A stretch of DNA of 36,427 nucleotides from CAYOMP01 sp964405075 (lineage in GTDB: Bacteria; Bacillota; Clostridia; Lachnospirales; Lachnospiraceae), in assembly GCA_964405075.1 (NCBI GenBank), contig CAYOMP010000013.1:1-36427 (forward strand). The letters are read 5' to 3'. A model generated the notes under the pieces. That model saw only the letters and a list, made by a program, of their open reading frames with translations, did not search any database and had not been told where the DNA came from. Shown here one piece after another: positions 26,531 to 34,755 of the stretch. Each line of letters opens with the position of its first letter. The first letter of the stretch is position 1. The position numbers and the translations under genes are program-made.

Positions 26531-27304
26531 ATGCCAGGAATACGTTCATTTCTCTGCGAATTTTTTGCAATGTTTGTTAGAATAACAAAGAAAAGTTATC
26601 GCAGTTGTGTTGTGGTAATGACAGGAACTGTAGCGGTTGCAGTAGTTGCATTGAATTCTACATCTTTTGGTGCCTGTGGAAAAAATAAGTTGGGAGCACC
26701 ACACAGAATTGTTATTTGTGATGAAGATGAACCGGGAGAAACAGATACAGAAGCAAAAATACAAGCCGGTATTGAGGTAGTATTATACGCTGAAGAAAGC
26801 TTAGAAGAAATATCTAAGTCGCTAAATGTAACTGCAAGAGTTACAGAATGCGTAGTAGGAACGAATGAAGAACAATTACCAGATGAAACGGCCGAAGAAG
26901 TGTCCAAAATAGAGATGACAGAAGAAGATAGAGAATCTTTAGAAAAACTAATAGAAGCAGAAGCCTCTGGGGAAGACCTGAAGGGAAAAATACTAGTAGG
27001 GAACGTGGTGATGAATCGAGTGAATAATGAAGAGTTTCCTAATTCTGTAAAAGATGTTATTTTTCACATAGCAGGTGGTGATAGGCAGTTTTCTCCAGTT
27101 GCAGATGGCAGATATTATAGTGTAGAGGTATCCCAAGAAACAAAAGAAGCGGTAGATTGTATTTTGAATGGTGAGGACTATTCAGAGGGTGCGCTATATT
27201 TTTCAGCCAGAGATAAAGCTGATACAGATAATATGCGTTGGTTCGATACAAATTTAAAGTGGTTGTTTAAATATGGTGGACATGAATTCTACACTAACTT
27301 TTAG
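26531..27304 (+). CDS. Cell-wall hydrolase, SleB/Hydrolase_2 family
   Basis: 257 residues from ATG 26531, 5 bases after AGGAG; a TTG at 26501 has no site. A basic stretch and one hydrophobic segment (about 24-42) make it a secreted or anchored protein. Residues about 55-130 are an acidic linker. The C-terminal 125 residues are the SleB catalytic domain (LIEAEASGEDLKGKILVG, NVVMNRV, RQFSPV, ALYFSARDKAD), with Glu in EAxGE as the catalytic acid of the family. SleB-type enzymes cut peptidoglycan or spore cortex as lytic transglycosylases. The consensus promoter suggests vegetative expression, so a housekeeping wall role is as likely as a germination role. Confidence 0.88.
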   Translation: MPGIRSFLCEFFAMFVRITKKSYRSCVVVMTGTVAVAVVALNSTSFGACGKNKLGAPHRIVICDEDEPGETDTEAKIQAGIEVVLYAEESLEEISKSLNVTARVTECVVGTNEEQLPDETAEEVSKIEMTEEDRESLEKLIEAEASGEDLKGKILVGNVVMNRVNNEEFPNSVKDVIFHIAGGDRQFSPVADGRYYSVEVSQETKEAVDCILNGEDYSEGALYFSARDKADTDNMRWFDTNLKWLFKYGGHEFYTNF

Positions 27305-27343
27305 AAAAAATGTAATAAAAATGAAAACCCCTTTAAAATTAAC

Positions 27344-27372
27344 TTGTGGAGACAGTTTTCCTATGTTATAAT
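27344..27372 (+). promoter_or_regulatory. Promoter of threonine synthase gene
   Basis: TTGTGG (27344-27349), a 17-base spacer and TATAAT (27367-27372) with an extended TGT just before the -10. No T-box leader is visible in the 60 bases to the start. Confidence 0.75.
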
Positions 27373-27431
27373 TTGGGACAGTGGAGTATTAGATAGTCCA
27401 AAGTAAAGATTTATAGAAAAGGAATGAGAAT

Positions 27432-28901
27432 ATGGATTTACTTTATAAGAGTACAAGAAGTGAAAATGAAACAGTTACAGCTTCACAGGCTATTTTAAAG
27501 GGGTTAGCTGACGATGGTGGTTTATTTGTGCCAACAAGTATACCTAAGCTTGAAGTTTCAATTGATGAATTGGCAAAAATGTCATATAAAGAAGTTGCTT
27601 ACGAAGTAATGAAGTTATTTTTAACTGATTTTACAGAAGAAGAACTTAAAAACTGTATTAACAAAGCATATGACGATAAGTTTGATACAGAAGAAATTGC
27701 ACCTATAGTAAAAGCAGATGGTGCTTATTATTTGGAATTATTCCATGGAGCAACTATAGCATTTAAGGATATGGCATTATCTATTTTGCCACATTTACTT
27801 ACAACTTCAGCTAGGAAGAATAATGTAAAAAATGATATTGTTATTTTAACAGCTACATCTGGAGATACAGGAAAGGCTGCATTAGCAGGTTTTGCTGATG
27901 TTGAAGGAACAAAAATAATTGTATTTTATCCAAAGGATGGAGTTAGTCCAATTCAGGAAAAACAGATGGTTACTCAGAAGGGTGACAATACATATGTTGT
28001 AGGAATTCAAAGCGGTGTTAAAGCTATGTTTAATGATAAAGAATTAGCTAAAGAAATGGATGCAGCAGGATTCCAGTTTTCATCAGCTAACTCAATAAAT
28101 ATTGGTCGTTTGGTACCACAGATTGTATATTATGTATATGCGTATAGCAAATTGTTAGCTAATGAAGAGATTGAAAAAGATGAATTAGTTAATGTTGTTG
28201 TTCCAACAGGTAACTTTGGAAATATCTTAGCTGCTTTCTATGCTAAGAATATGGGACTTCCAATTGCAAAACTTGTTTGTGCTTCAAATGACAATAAAGT
28301 TTTATACGATTTCTTTAAAACAGGAAAATATGACAGAAACAGAGAATTCATTTTAACTTCATCACCATCTATGGATATTCTTATTTCAAGTAACCTTGAA
28401 AGACTTATTTATAGAATTGCTGGTTCTGACTCTAAGAAAAATCTTGAGTTAATGACAGCTTTATCAACAAATGGTGTGTATGATATTGATGATTCCATGA
28501 AAGCTCAGTTAGCTGATTTTGCAGGCAAATATGCTACAGAAGCTGAAACTGCAGCTACTATTAAACAGATTTATGATGACACTAATTATGTTATTGATAC
28601 ACATACAGCAGTAGCAGCTTGTGCTCATAAGAAATATGTGAAAGAAACGAATGACAATAAGAAAACTATTATTGCATCAACAGCAAGCCCATACAAATTC
28701 ACTAGAAGTGTTATGTGTGCGATTGATGAAGCTAAATACTCTGAAATGGGTGATTTCGAATTAGTTGACGAATTATCTAAAATATCTGGAGTAGATGTAC
28801 CACAGGCTATTGAAGACATTAGAAGTGCAAAAGTTCTTCATAACACAGTGTGTGAAGTTGACGAAATGAAGAGTACAGTAAAAGGTATTTTGAATATTTA
28901 A
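27432..28901 (+). CDS. thrC: Threonine synthase
   Basis: 489 residues. It is a PLP enzyme converting O-phosphohomoserine to threonine and phosphate, the last step of threonine synthesis. The N-terminal Thr_synth_N segment has ASQAILKGLADDGGLFVP. The PLP lysine is Lys112 in HGATIAFKDMAL, the phosphate-binding loop is TSGDTGKAAL, and NSINIGRLVPQ and VPTGNFGNILAAFYAKNMG are as in the long bacterial/fungal-type enzymes. It is a single gene with its own promoter and terminator; hom and thrB are not beside it. Confidence 0.95.
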   Translation: MDLLYKSTRSENETVTASQAILKGLADDGGLFVPTSIPKLEVSIDELAKMSYKEVAYEVMKLFLTDFTEEELKNCINKAYDDKFDTEEIAPIVKADGAYYLELFHGATIAFKDMALSILPHLLTTSARKNNVKNDIVILTATSGDTGKAALAGFADVEGTKIIVFYPKDGVSPIQEKQMVTQKGDNTYVVGIQSGVKAMFNDKELAKEMDAAGFQFSSANSINIGRLVPQIVYYVYAYSKLLANEEIEKDELVNVVVPTGNFGNILAAFYAKNMGLPIAKLVCASNDNKVLYDFFKTGKYDRNREFILTSSPSMDILISSNLERLIYRIAGSDSKKNLELMTALSTNGVYDIDDSMKAQLADFAGKYATEAETAATIKQIYDDTNYVIDTHTAVAACAHKKYVKETNDNKKTIIASTASPYKFTRSVMCAIDEAKYSEMGDFELVDELSKISGVDVPQAIEDIRSAKVLHNTVCEVDEMKSTVKGILNI

Positions 28902-28961
28902 TAGTACATATGCAAAAGTGTGCGCATCCCTTGCGGAGCGTTTTATTGCCAAGCATACGAC

Positions 28962-28988
28962 AAACAGGTCCGGTGGACCTGTTTTAGT
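28962..28988 (+). terminator. Terminator of threonine synthase gene
   Basis: AAACAGGTCC (28962-28971) pairs perfectly with GGACCTGTTT (28975-28984) around a 3-base loop, then TTAGTTT. It lies within a locally GC-rich patch (about 28915-28985). Confidence 0.8.
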
Positions 28989-29013
28989 TTGATTAGGCAA
29001 GAATTTTCATATC

Positions 29014-29050
29014 AAAAAAAGGACAAAAATTTGATTTTTGTCCTTTTTTA
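29014..29050. terminator. Bidirectional terminator before the CheX-like gene
   Basis: A 16-bp perfect stem (AAAAAAGGACAAAAAT 29015-29030 with its complement 29034-29049) has a 3-base loop and T-rich ends both ways. It mainly ends the minus-strand CheX/receiver operon. Confidence 0.85.
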
Positions 29051-29089
29051 CACTATAACTAATATACTTGAATAAAAATTTAATCAGAA

Positions 29090-29974
29090 CTATTTAATAA
29101 CAAAAATGAAATTGACCATTCCAAATGAGAATTGAATAGGTATGTAGTACACAGGAGTTTCTGGTATAAACAATACATCATTCTCTGTTTTTGGAGTACC
29201 TAAATGTAATTCTATAGAAGAATCATTGGATTGATTAACTGTAAACAAACCATTATGCAGATTGAGAAAATCTTCAAGAGAAGCTTTTACATAATCATCA
29301 TTTTCGTCAAATTCATCGCCTACATATCTCGAAGCAAATGCTATAAGAGTCTGTTCATCCATATCCATAGCAGTATGTAAGTTAATGCTACCGATAATAT
29401 GCTGAGATACACACCAGTTGATAGGGTATGCACCTATTCGGACAATTGGAAAAATTGTAAAGTCTTCGCCGATAAAGCGTACAATATTATTGAAAAGAAG
29501 ACTAATATAATCATATAAATAATCTGCATCAACAACTTCGTCAAAGTTAAAAAACTCTCGAATTAAGCAATCAACCTTTTCCTGCTGTTCATTAGAAAAG
29601 TCATCATCTGTAAGTTCATGTTCAGATTGATAATCAATCATAGTATTCTGGAATTCTGAAATATCAATATACCCCTTATCAACAAGAGCTTGACCTAATC
29701 TTAGGTAAGAAGGTACTTGAGTGCTAAGAAGTTCATCAACCTGTTCTGAGGTTAAGTAACCTTCATCTACAGCGATTTCACCGAATCTTTTATCAACATG
29801 AGTCTGTTTTATATGTATTTGTTGAACCTCCTGGGCTGTCAAAAGACCAGCATGAATAGCTAAAACTCCGAGCTTTAAATGTATATCTTTCTGAGCCTGC
29901 ATTGCTTCGACTAATTGTTCTGGCGTTATTATATTTTTGTTTAATAGATAGTTGCCAAAAAACTGAGTATACAT
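29090..29974 (-). CDS. CheX-like protein with four N-terminal MshEN-type repeats
   Basis: 294 residues. Residues 5-116 are four copies of a 24-residue motif (x-L/F-G ... G ... L ... Q) joined by 5-residue spacers. The glycines fall at 7, 36, 65 and 94 and the terminal glutamines at 28, 57, 86 and 116, a 29-residue period. That is the layout of MshEN domains, some of which bind c-di-GMP. Residues about 150-294 form a CheX/CheC-like domain. The phosphatase motif ExxN...G reads Asp235-x-x-Asn238...Gly242, with Asp replacing Glu, and Glu234 beside it. CheX proteins dephosphorylate CheY-P; the receiver encoded just before it, with a stop/start overlap (TAATG), is the natural partner. Ligand binding and activity are inferred. 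Confidence 0.8.
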   Translation of the reverse strand: MYTQFFGNYLLNKNIITPEQLVEAMQAQKDIHLKLGVLAIHAGLLTAQEVQQIHIKQTHVDKRFGEIAVDEGYLTSEQVDELLSTQVPSYLRLGQALVDKGYIDISEFQNTMIDYQSEHELTDDDFSNEQQEKVDCLIREFFNFDEVVDADYLYDYISLLFNNIVRFIGEDFTIFPIVRIGAYPINWCVSQHIIGSINLHTAMDMDEQTLIAFASRYVGDEFDENDDYVKASLEDFLNLHNGLFTVNQSNDSSIELHLGTPKTENDVLFIPETPVYYIPIQFSFGMVNFIFVIK

Positions 29975-30360
29975 TAATTGCCTCCCTTCTCGGCAAGAAA
30001 TTTCTCGAGAACAGTATTAACTATATTTTCACTAAAAGGTTTTTGGAGAAAATCTTTTGCACCGCCATAAATGGCATCTTTTAAATGCTTCTGAGTACCC
30101 ACAGAAGAGAACATTACTACATAGGCATCCGGATCATATTCAATAATCTCTGTGATTGCTTCAACGCCTGTCTTTTCAGGCATAACTATATCTAGGAAAA
30201 CTAAATCAGGTTTATGCTCTTTATATGCGTCGATAGATGACTGTCCGTCTGAAACCTCTATAACAGCATCACAACCAAGGCTAGTGAGATAATCTTTCAT
30301 TTGTTTTCTAAATAAGATGGAATCATCACATATTAATATTTTATAATTTTCTAAAGTCAT
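29974..30360 (-). CDS. Stand-alone CheY-like response regulator receiver
   Basis: 128 residues from ATG 30360, 7 bases after AGGAGG; an in-frame ATG at 30393 is unsupported. It is a single receiver domain: acidic pair Asp12-Asp13, phospho-acceptor Asp57 (VFLDIVMPE), Ser85 region (MFSS) and Lys107 (LQKPFS). There is no output domain, so it works by protein contact, as CheY does. The stop overlaps the start of the MshEN-CheX gene, making the pair one translational unit. The kinase that phosphorylates it is not in the window, unless the orphan-looking kinase at 31947 acts on it, which is unlikely since that kinase has its own regulator. Confidence 0.9.
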   Translation of the reverse strand: MTLENYKILICDDSILFRKQMKDYLTSLGCDAVIEVSDGQSSIDAYKEHKPDLVFLDIVMPEKTGVEAITEIIEYDPDAYVVMFSSVGTQKHLKDAIYGGAKDFLQKPFSENIVNTVLEKFLAEKGGN

Positions 30361-30410
30361 ACAAATTCCTCCTATTTGTGTTTTAAATAGCAAACATTAA
30401 TATTTATTTT

Positions 30411-30439
30411 ATTATAAAACAATTAATTAGGGGTTTCAA
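30411..30439 (-). promoter_or_regulatory. Promoter of the receiver/MshEN-CheX operon
   Basis: On the minus strand, TTGAAA (30439-30434), a 17-base spacer and TATAAT (30416-30411), about 50 bases before the receiver start. Confidence 0.75.
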
Positions 30440-30530
30440 TTGAAAAAGGGTATAAAAATGTTAAATTATTATAAAATACCGAAAAAAGTCGGAGAATTCA
30501 AATAAAAAAAAGTAATGTTTGTGAATTTTC

Positions 30531-30558
30531 TTGCTAAAAAACAGATATAATGTATAAT
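30531..30558 (+). promoter_or_regulatory. Promoter of the small membrane protein gene
   Basis: TTGCTA (30531-30536), a 16-base spacer and TATAAT (30553-30558), 40 bases before the start codon. Confidence 0.65.
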
Positions 30559-30598
30559 ATACGTTGATGGAAATACCAAAGAAAAAAGGAGTAGGATT

Positions 30599-30946
30599 AT
30601 GGGATTTGATGGATTAATTAATGGTATTTTGGTAGGGTGTGGCTTGTATATGGCATATATGGCATATCTTATGAAAGCAAAAGGTGAATTAAAAGCTGGA
30701 TGGTTAGTGAGTAAAAACATTGATTTGTCAAAGAGTAAGGATTTGCCGGGGTATATCAAATACATGTTTGGAAGAACGATATTTTTTGCTATATGCACAA
30801 CAGCATATGGACTATTGGGAATGTATGATATGTATGTTAGCTCTCTGGAAAATGTTATTATGCTAGCAATGTTAGTATTTTTTGCACTATTGTTATGGTT
30901 TGCTTACGAATCAGTTAATGCTTCAAAAAAATATTTAGCACCTTAA
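30599..30946 (+). CDS. Small three-segment membrane protein, unknown
   Basis: 115 residues with AAAGGAG upstream, its own promoter and its own terminator, so it is a real gene. Membrane segments lie at about 5-24, 60-78 and 83-104. A polar loop (about 26-57, KAKGELKAGWLVSKNIDL, then KDLPGYIKYM) lies between the first two. I recognise no family with confidence; similar small proteins occur next to signalling genes in Lachnospiraceae. It stands alone between the CheX operon and the two-component system. Confidence 0.75.
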   Translation: MGFDGLINGILVGCGLYMAYMAYLMKAKGELKAGWLVSKNIDLSKSKDLPGYIKYMFGRTIFFAICTTAYGLLGMYDMYVSSLENVIMLAMLVFFALLLWFAYESVNASKKYLAP

Positions 30947-30949
30947 TAT

Positions 30950-30992
30950 AAAAACCTGTAGAATTTTTTGATTTTACAGGTTTTTGTTTTTT
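30950..30992 (+). terminator. Terminator of the small membrane protein gene
   Basis: AAAAACCTGTA (30950-30960) pairs with TACAGGTTTTT (30975-30985) around a 14-base loop, followed by more Ts. Confidence 0.85.
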
Positions 30993-31013
30993 ATTTTACG
31001 CGAGCAACGAGGA

Positions 31014-31066
31014 GAAAATTATGTTTACATAGGTTTTCGACGAGCGCCGCGATAATTTGATAAACT
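31014..31066 (+). repeat. Dispersed 53-bp repeat, copy 2
   Basis: Matches 12696-12748 at 49 of 53 positions. AAATTAT at the left can pair with ATAATTT at 31052-31058, and in copy 1 this stays pairable through a G-U pair. A second short stem, TGATAAAC with GTTTATCA (31059-31083 area), is seen only in this copy. It may be a structured RNA or a small repeat element. Confidence 0.8.
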
Positions 31067-31282
31067 TGCAAAGCGTGTTTATCATAATTAATAGAAAACT
31101 TGAAGAAGAAAGAAGAATGCTTACGTTTATGCGAATTTAGCACATAAGACTTGTAATATAGGCTTGAAGAACAATCTGACACATGGCTATCACAAAAAAG
31201 AAATATAATGTAATAACTACTATTAGAAAAAATGGTGTAATATTAAAAATACGAAAAGAGTAGTTTTAGAAAGGTTTTAAAA

Positions 31283-31957
31283 ATGAGTAGAATATTAGTT
31301 GTGGATGATGAAGAAAAGATTCGTAAAATAATAAAGAAATATGCGATATTTGAAGGACATGAGATTACAGAGGCTGAAAATGGATTAGAGGCTATTGAAA
31401 TGTGTAAGAACGAGAATTTCGACGTTATAATATTAGATGTTATGATGCCGGAAATTGATGGATTTTCGGCTTGTAAAGAAATTAAAAAAGAGAAAGATAT
31501 TCCAATAATTATGCTTTCGGCCCGTGGCGAAGAATATGATAAAATTCATGGTTTTGAATTAGGAATAGACGATTATGTTACAAAACCTTTTTCACCTAAA
31601 GAGCTAATGATGAGAATAAATGTTGTTATATCAAGAAACTCTAAGGAAGAGCAGGAAAAGACAAGAGAAATATATACCGTAAAAGGACTTGAGGTTGATT
31701 TTACTGGAAGAACAGTAAAGGTAGACGGAAAAAGAGTTGAAATGACTCCAAAGGAATACGATTTACTATTTTATATGGTAAGGAATAGAAATATTGCATT
31801 AACAAGAAACAAGTTAATAACGGATGTGTGGGGATACGATTATTTTGGTGATGACAGAACTTTGGATACACATATTAAATTGCTCAGAAACAGCTTGGGT
31901 GAGTATAGAGAACTGATTGTTACATTAAGAGGAGTTGGATATAGATTTGAAGGGTAA
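31283..31957 (+). CDS. OmpR/PhoB-family response regulator
   Basis: 224 residues. The receiver domain has Asp8-Asp9, phospho-acceptor Asp52 (IILDVMMPE), Ser/Thr and Lys in DDYVTKPFSP. The C-terminal winged helix (about 125-224) has MTPKEYDLLFYMVRN and DTHIKLLRNSLG, typical of Trans_reg_C. It is a DNA-binding regulator, co-transcribed with the kinase whose start lies inside its last codons. The target genes are not evident; the neighbouring wall-hydrolase and exopolysaccharide genes are possible but unproven. Confidence 0.93.
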   Translation: MSRILVVDDEEKIRKIIKKYAIFEGHEITEAENGLEAIEMCKNENFDVIILDVMMPEIDGFSACKEIKKEKDIPIIMLSARGEEYDKIHGFELGIDDYVTKPFSPKELMMRINVVISRNSKEEQEKTREIYTVKGLEVDFTGRTVKVDGKRVEMTPKEYDLLFYMVRNRNIALTRNKLITDVWGYDYFGDDRTLDTHIKLLRNSLGEYRELIVTLRGVGYRFEG

Positions 31958-33482
31958 TAAAAAGAGTATAAAATGGAAAATATTTTTTTATTTGCTGTCG
32001 TTTACAGCAGTTTTACTAGTGTTATTGTGGCTGTTTCAGATTGTGTATTTGGACAAATTTTATATTGCCATTAAAACTCATAACTTAGATAAAGCAATGG
32101 ATGTATTAGTAGGAAATTTGGAAAAGAAAAATCCAGAGTCAGTTGTAGAGGCTGTTGGGGAAAACTATGGTGTGTGTGTGTTGGTAACTAACAGAAAAGG
32201 TGAACCTGTGTATTCGAGTGAAACCGTTCAGGAATGCACTATACATAAATTATCTCCCAAAAAAAGAAGAAATATATATTTGGAATGTGTTAAATATGGA
32301 AAAAGAATTACAGTAGATGCTGTAAATAATATTGGTATACCCACACCTGTGCATAGTATGATGGAAAGTGCAGAGGATGAGGAAAAGAAACAAATGTCAG
32401 ATTCAATAGAAAATGATGGTGAATATGTAGGAGAAGTTCAAAGTCCTGAAAAAAGACATTTTTGGTCTGGACGTAACAGGAAAATTGTTAGTATGTCATA
32501 TGCTGAAGTTATTACTATAGATAATGAAAAATATCTGGTAATGGCAAATTCAATACTAACACCTGTGGATTCTACGGTTTATACTCTTAGGGTACAGATT
32601 ATATTTATCTCGGTTATAATGATTATGCTATCAATGCTGATTGCACTTATTATGTCTAAGTCTGTTTCTAAATCGATTATAAAAGTAAATAATTCGGCCA
32701 AGTTGTTAGCAAAAGGTGATTTTAATGTTGAATTTGATGGTGCTGATTATAAAGAAATATCAGAACTATCGGATACATTAAATTATGCAGCAAGAGAGCT
32801 GGGGAGAGCGGAAGGTTTTCAAAGAGAACTTATTGCAAATGTGTCTCATGACTTGAGAACCCCTTTAACTATGATTATTGCATATTCAGAAATGATGAGA
32901 GACCTTCCAGATGAAAATTCTTCAGAAAATATACAAGTGGTAATTGATGAGGCCAAGAGATTATCTAATCTGGTTTCTGATATGTTGGATATGTCTAAAC
33001 TTCAGGCTGGTGTTATTGAAAAAGAAATACACGAGTATAATTTAACTGAAAGCATTGAATCTGTAATGACAAGATATTCGAAATTGAAAGAACAAGAAGG
33101 GTATACAATTAATTTTGAATATGATGAGGAAATATTTGTGGAAGCCGACGAATACAAGATATATCAGGTTATATATAATTTGATAAACAATGCGATAAAC
33201 TATGCTGGTGAAGATAAGACGATTACTGTTAAGCAGATAGTTAATGGTGATAAAGTCAGGGTGGAAGTTATTGATAAAGGAGAAGGAATTTCTAACGAAG
33301 AAATAGATTATGTTTGGGAGCGATACTATAAGGTGGACAAAACCCATAAAAGGGCAATTACAGGAACTGGGTTAGGCTTGTCTATAGTAAAAAATATTTT
33401 AAAATTGCACAATGCGGATTATGGTGTGGAAAGTGAAAAGGGAAAAGGAAGTACTTTTTGGTTTGAATTGAAAAAACTATAA
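31947..33482 (+). CDS. Membrane sensor histidine kinase
   Basis: About 511 residues from a TTG at 31947, which overlaps the regulator stop by 11 bases; a TTG at 31935 sits directly against the GGAG and is less likely. Membrane segment 1 is at about 8-28 and segment 2 at about 210-232, enclosing an external sensor region of about 180 residues with an acidic linker and no known fold. A HAMP domain follows, then HisKA with His301 in ANVSHDLRTPL. The N box is NLINNAINYA, G1 is DKGEGI and G2 is GTGLGLSIVKN. It is a complete kinase paired with the upstream OmpR-type regulator. Confidence 0.9.
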   Translation: MKGNKKSIKWKIFFYLLSFTAVLLVLLWLFQIVYLDKFYIAIKTHNLDKAMDVLVGNLEKKNPESVVEAVGENYGVCVLVTNRKGEPVYSSETVQECTIHKLSPKKRRNIYLECVKYGKRITVDAVNNIGIPTPVHSMMESAEDEEKKQMSDSIENDGEYVGEVQSPEKRHFWSGRNRKIVSMSYAEVITIDNEKYLVMANSILTPVDSTVYTLRVQIIFISVIMIMLSMLIALIMSKSVSKSIIKVNNSAKLLAKGDFNVEFDGADYKEISELSDTLNYAARELGRAEGFQRELIANVSHDLRTPLTMIIAYSEMMRDLPDENSSENIQVVIDEAKRLSNLVSDMLDMSKLQAGVIEKEIHEYNLTESIESVMTRYSKLKEQEGYTINFEYDEEIFVEADEYKIYQVIYNLINNAINYAGEDKTITVKQIVNGDKVRVEVIDKGEGISNEEIDYVWERYYKVDKTHKRAITGTGLGLSIVKNILKLHNADYGVESEKGKGSTFWFELKKL

Positions 33483-33507
33483 AATACAAGGAATTTTAGC
33501 AAAACTA

Positions 33508-33537
33508 TTGCAATATATGGTAAAGTCGTGATATAAT
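33508..33537 (+). promoter_or_regulatory. Promoter ahead of rpoC
   Basis: TTGCAA (33508-33513), an 18-base spacer and TATAAT (33532-33537) with an extended TGA before the -10. This gives rpoC its own start, independent of the kinase gene that ends at 33482. Confidence 0.7.
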
Positions 33538-33592
33538 GGCTATGTTTCGGTATTAGATTATAAGTATTTATGCTTTTGCATAAGTACATACA

Positions 33593-33627
33593 GGGGGCTC
33601 GGACCTATTGTGATCCGTCGCTCCCTT
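33593..33627 (+). promoter_or_regulatory. GC-rich hairpin in the rpoC leader
   Basis: GGGGGC...CGGA pairs with TCCG...GCTCCC across a short loop with a small internal loop. It sits in the leader about 45 bases before the start codon and has no T run. The surrounding leader is AT-rich, so the element stands out. Its role is unknown. Confidence 0.5.
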
Positions 33628-33672
33628 ATCTATGTTTGTAACAATAACAATGAATATATAGGAGGAACGGCA

Positions 33673-34755
33673 ATGGCAGAAGAAGTTATGTCAGGTGTAA
33701 TGTTTGATTCCATCAAGATTGGTATTGCATCACCAGAAAGAATTCTTAGCTGGTCACACGGCGAAGTAACAAAGCCAGAGACTATCAATTACAGAACTTT
33801 GAAACCAGAAAAAGATGGTCTTTTCTGTGAAAAGATTTTTGGTCCAAGCAAGGACTGGGAATGTCACTGTGGAAAGTACAAAAAAGTACGTTATAAAGGT
33901 GTTACTTGTGACAGATGTGGCGTTGAAGTTACTAAATCAAGTGTTCGTAGAGAACGTATGGGACACATTGATCTTGCAACACCAGTATCACATATATGGT
34001 ATTTCAAAGGAATTCCTAGCCGTATGGGATTAATACTTGACTTATCTCCAAGAATACTAGAAAAAGTGCTTTATTTTGCATCATATATAGTATTAGATAA
34101 GGGTAACACTACTTTAGAATATAAACAGGTTCTTTCAGAAAAAGAATACCAGGATGCACGTGAAAAATTTGGACCAGGATGTGGTCTTCGTGTAGGTATG
34201 GGTGCAGAAGCTATTATGGAGCTTCTTGAAAGTGTTGATTTAGATAAAGAAGCTGAAAAGCTTACTTATGATGTTAATAATACAACAGGTCAAAGAAGAG
34301 CAAAGGCTCTTAAGAGACTTGAAGTTGTTAATGCATTTAAGGAATCAGGTAATAAACCAGAATGGATGATTCTTACTAAATTACCAGTAATCCCACCTGA
34401 TTTACGTCCAATGGTTCAGTTAGATGGTGGACGTTTTGCAACATCTGACTTAAACGATTTATATAGAAGAATCATTAACAGAAATAACAGATTAAAGAGA
34501 CTTGTAGAATTAAATGCTCCAGAAATTATTTTAAGAAATGAAAAGAGAATGTTACAGGAAGCGGTTGATGCATTAATCGATAATGGTCGTCGTGGACGTC
34601 CAGTAACAGGACCTGGAAATAGAGCTTTAAAATCATTATCAGATATGCTTAAAGGTAAATCTGGTCGTTTCCGTCAGAACTTACTTGGTAAGCGTGTTGA
34701 CTTCTCAGGTCGTTCGGTTATCGTAGTTGGACCAGAACTTAAGATTTATGCATGA
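33673..34755 (+). CDS. rpoC: RNA polymerase beta' subunit, N-terminal part (frameshifted)
   Basis: 360 residues from ATG 33673, 7 bases after GGAGG; an in-frame ATG at 33610 is not supported. It begins with the beta' N-terminal region: FDSIKIGIASPERI, the zinc-ribbon cysteines in CHCGKY and CDRCGVEV, RRERMGHI, VSHIWYFKGIPSRMG, then the rudder/lid region and GRFRQNLLGKRVDFSGRSVIVVGPELKIY. It then hits TGA at 34753. The normal continuation (a QCGLPKEMA-type stretch) is missing, and the protein resumes in another frame at 34748. As written, it could not make a working beta' subunit, which is essential, so an assembly or sequencing error is likely. Confidence 0.93.
   Translation: MAEEVMSGVMFDSIKIGIASPERILSWSHGEVTKPETINYRTLKPEKDGLFCEKIFGPSKDWECHCGKYKKVRYKGVTCDRCGVEVTKSSVRRERMGHIDLATPVSHIWYFKGIPSRMGLILDLSPRILEKVLYFASYIVLDKGNTTLEYKQVLSEKEYQDAREKFGPGCGLRVGMGAEAIMELLESVDLDKEAEKLTYDVNNTTGQRRAKALKRLEVVNAFKESGNKPEWMILTKLPVIPPDLRPMVQLDGGRFATSDLNDLYRRIINRNNRLKRLVELNAPEIILRNEKRMLQEAVDALIDNGRRGRPVTGPGNRALKSLSDMLKGKSGRFRQNLLGKRVDFSGRSVIVVGPELKIYA

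Larger units (their letters stand above)
30947..31282 (+). other. Gap holding a terminator and repeat copy 2
   Basis: 336 bases: a terminator at 30950-30992, the 53-bp repeat at 31014-31066, then AT-rich DNA with a possible TAATAT -10 near 31238 for the response regulator and no clear -35. No gene is credible here. Confidence 0.6.

Noticed and set aside
30991..31182. Minus-strand 63-codon frame over repeat copy 2
   Set aside because: It reads through the dispersed repeat and the response-regulator leader, with no ribosome-binding site. Copy 1 does not keep the frame.
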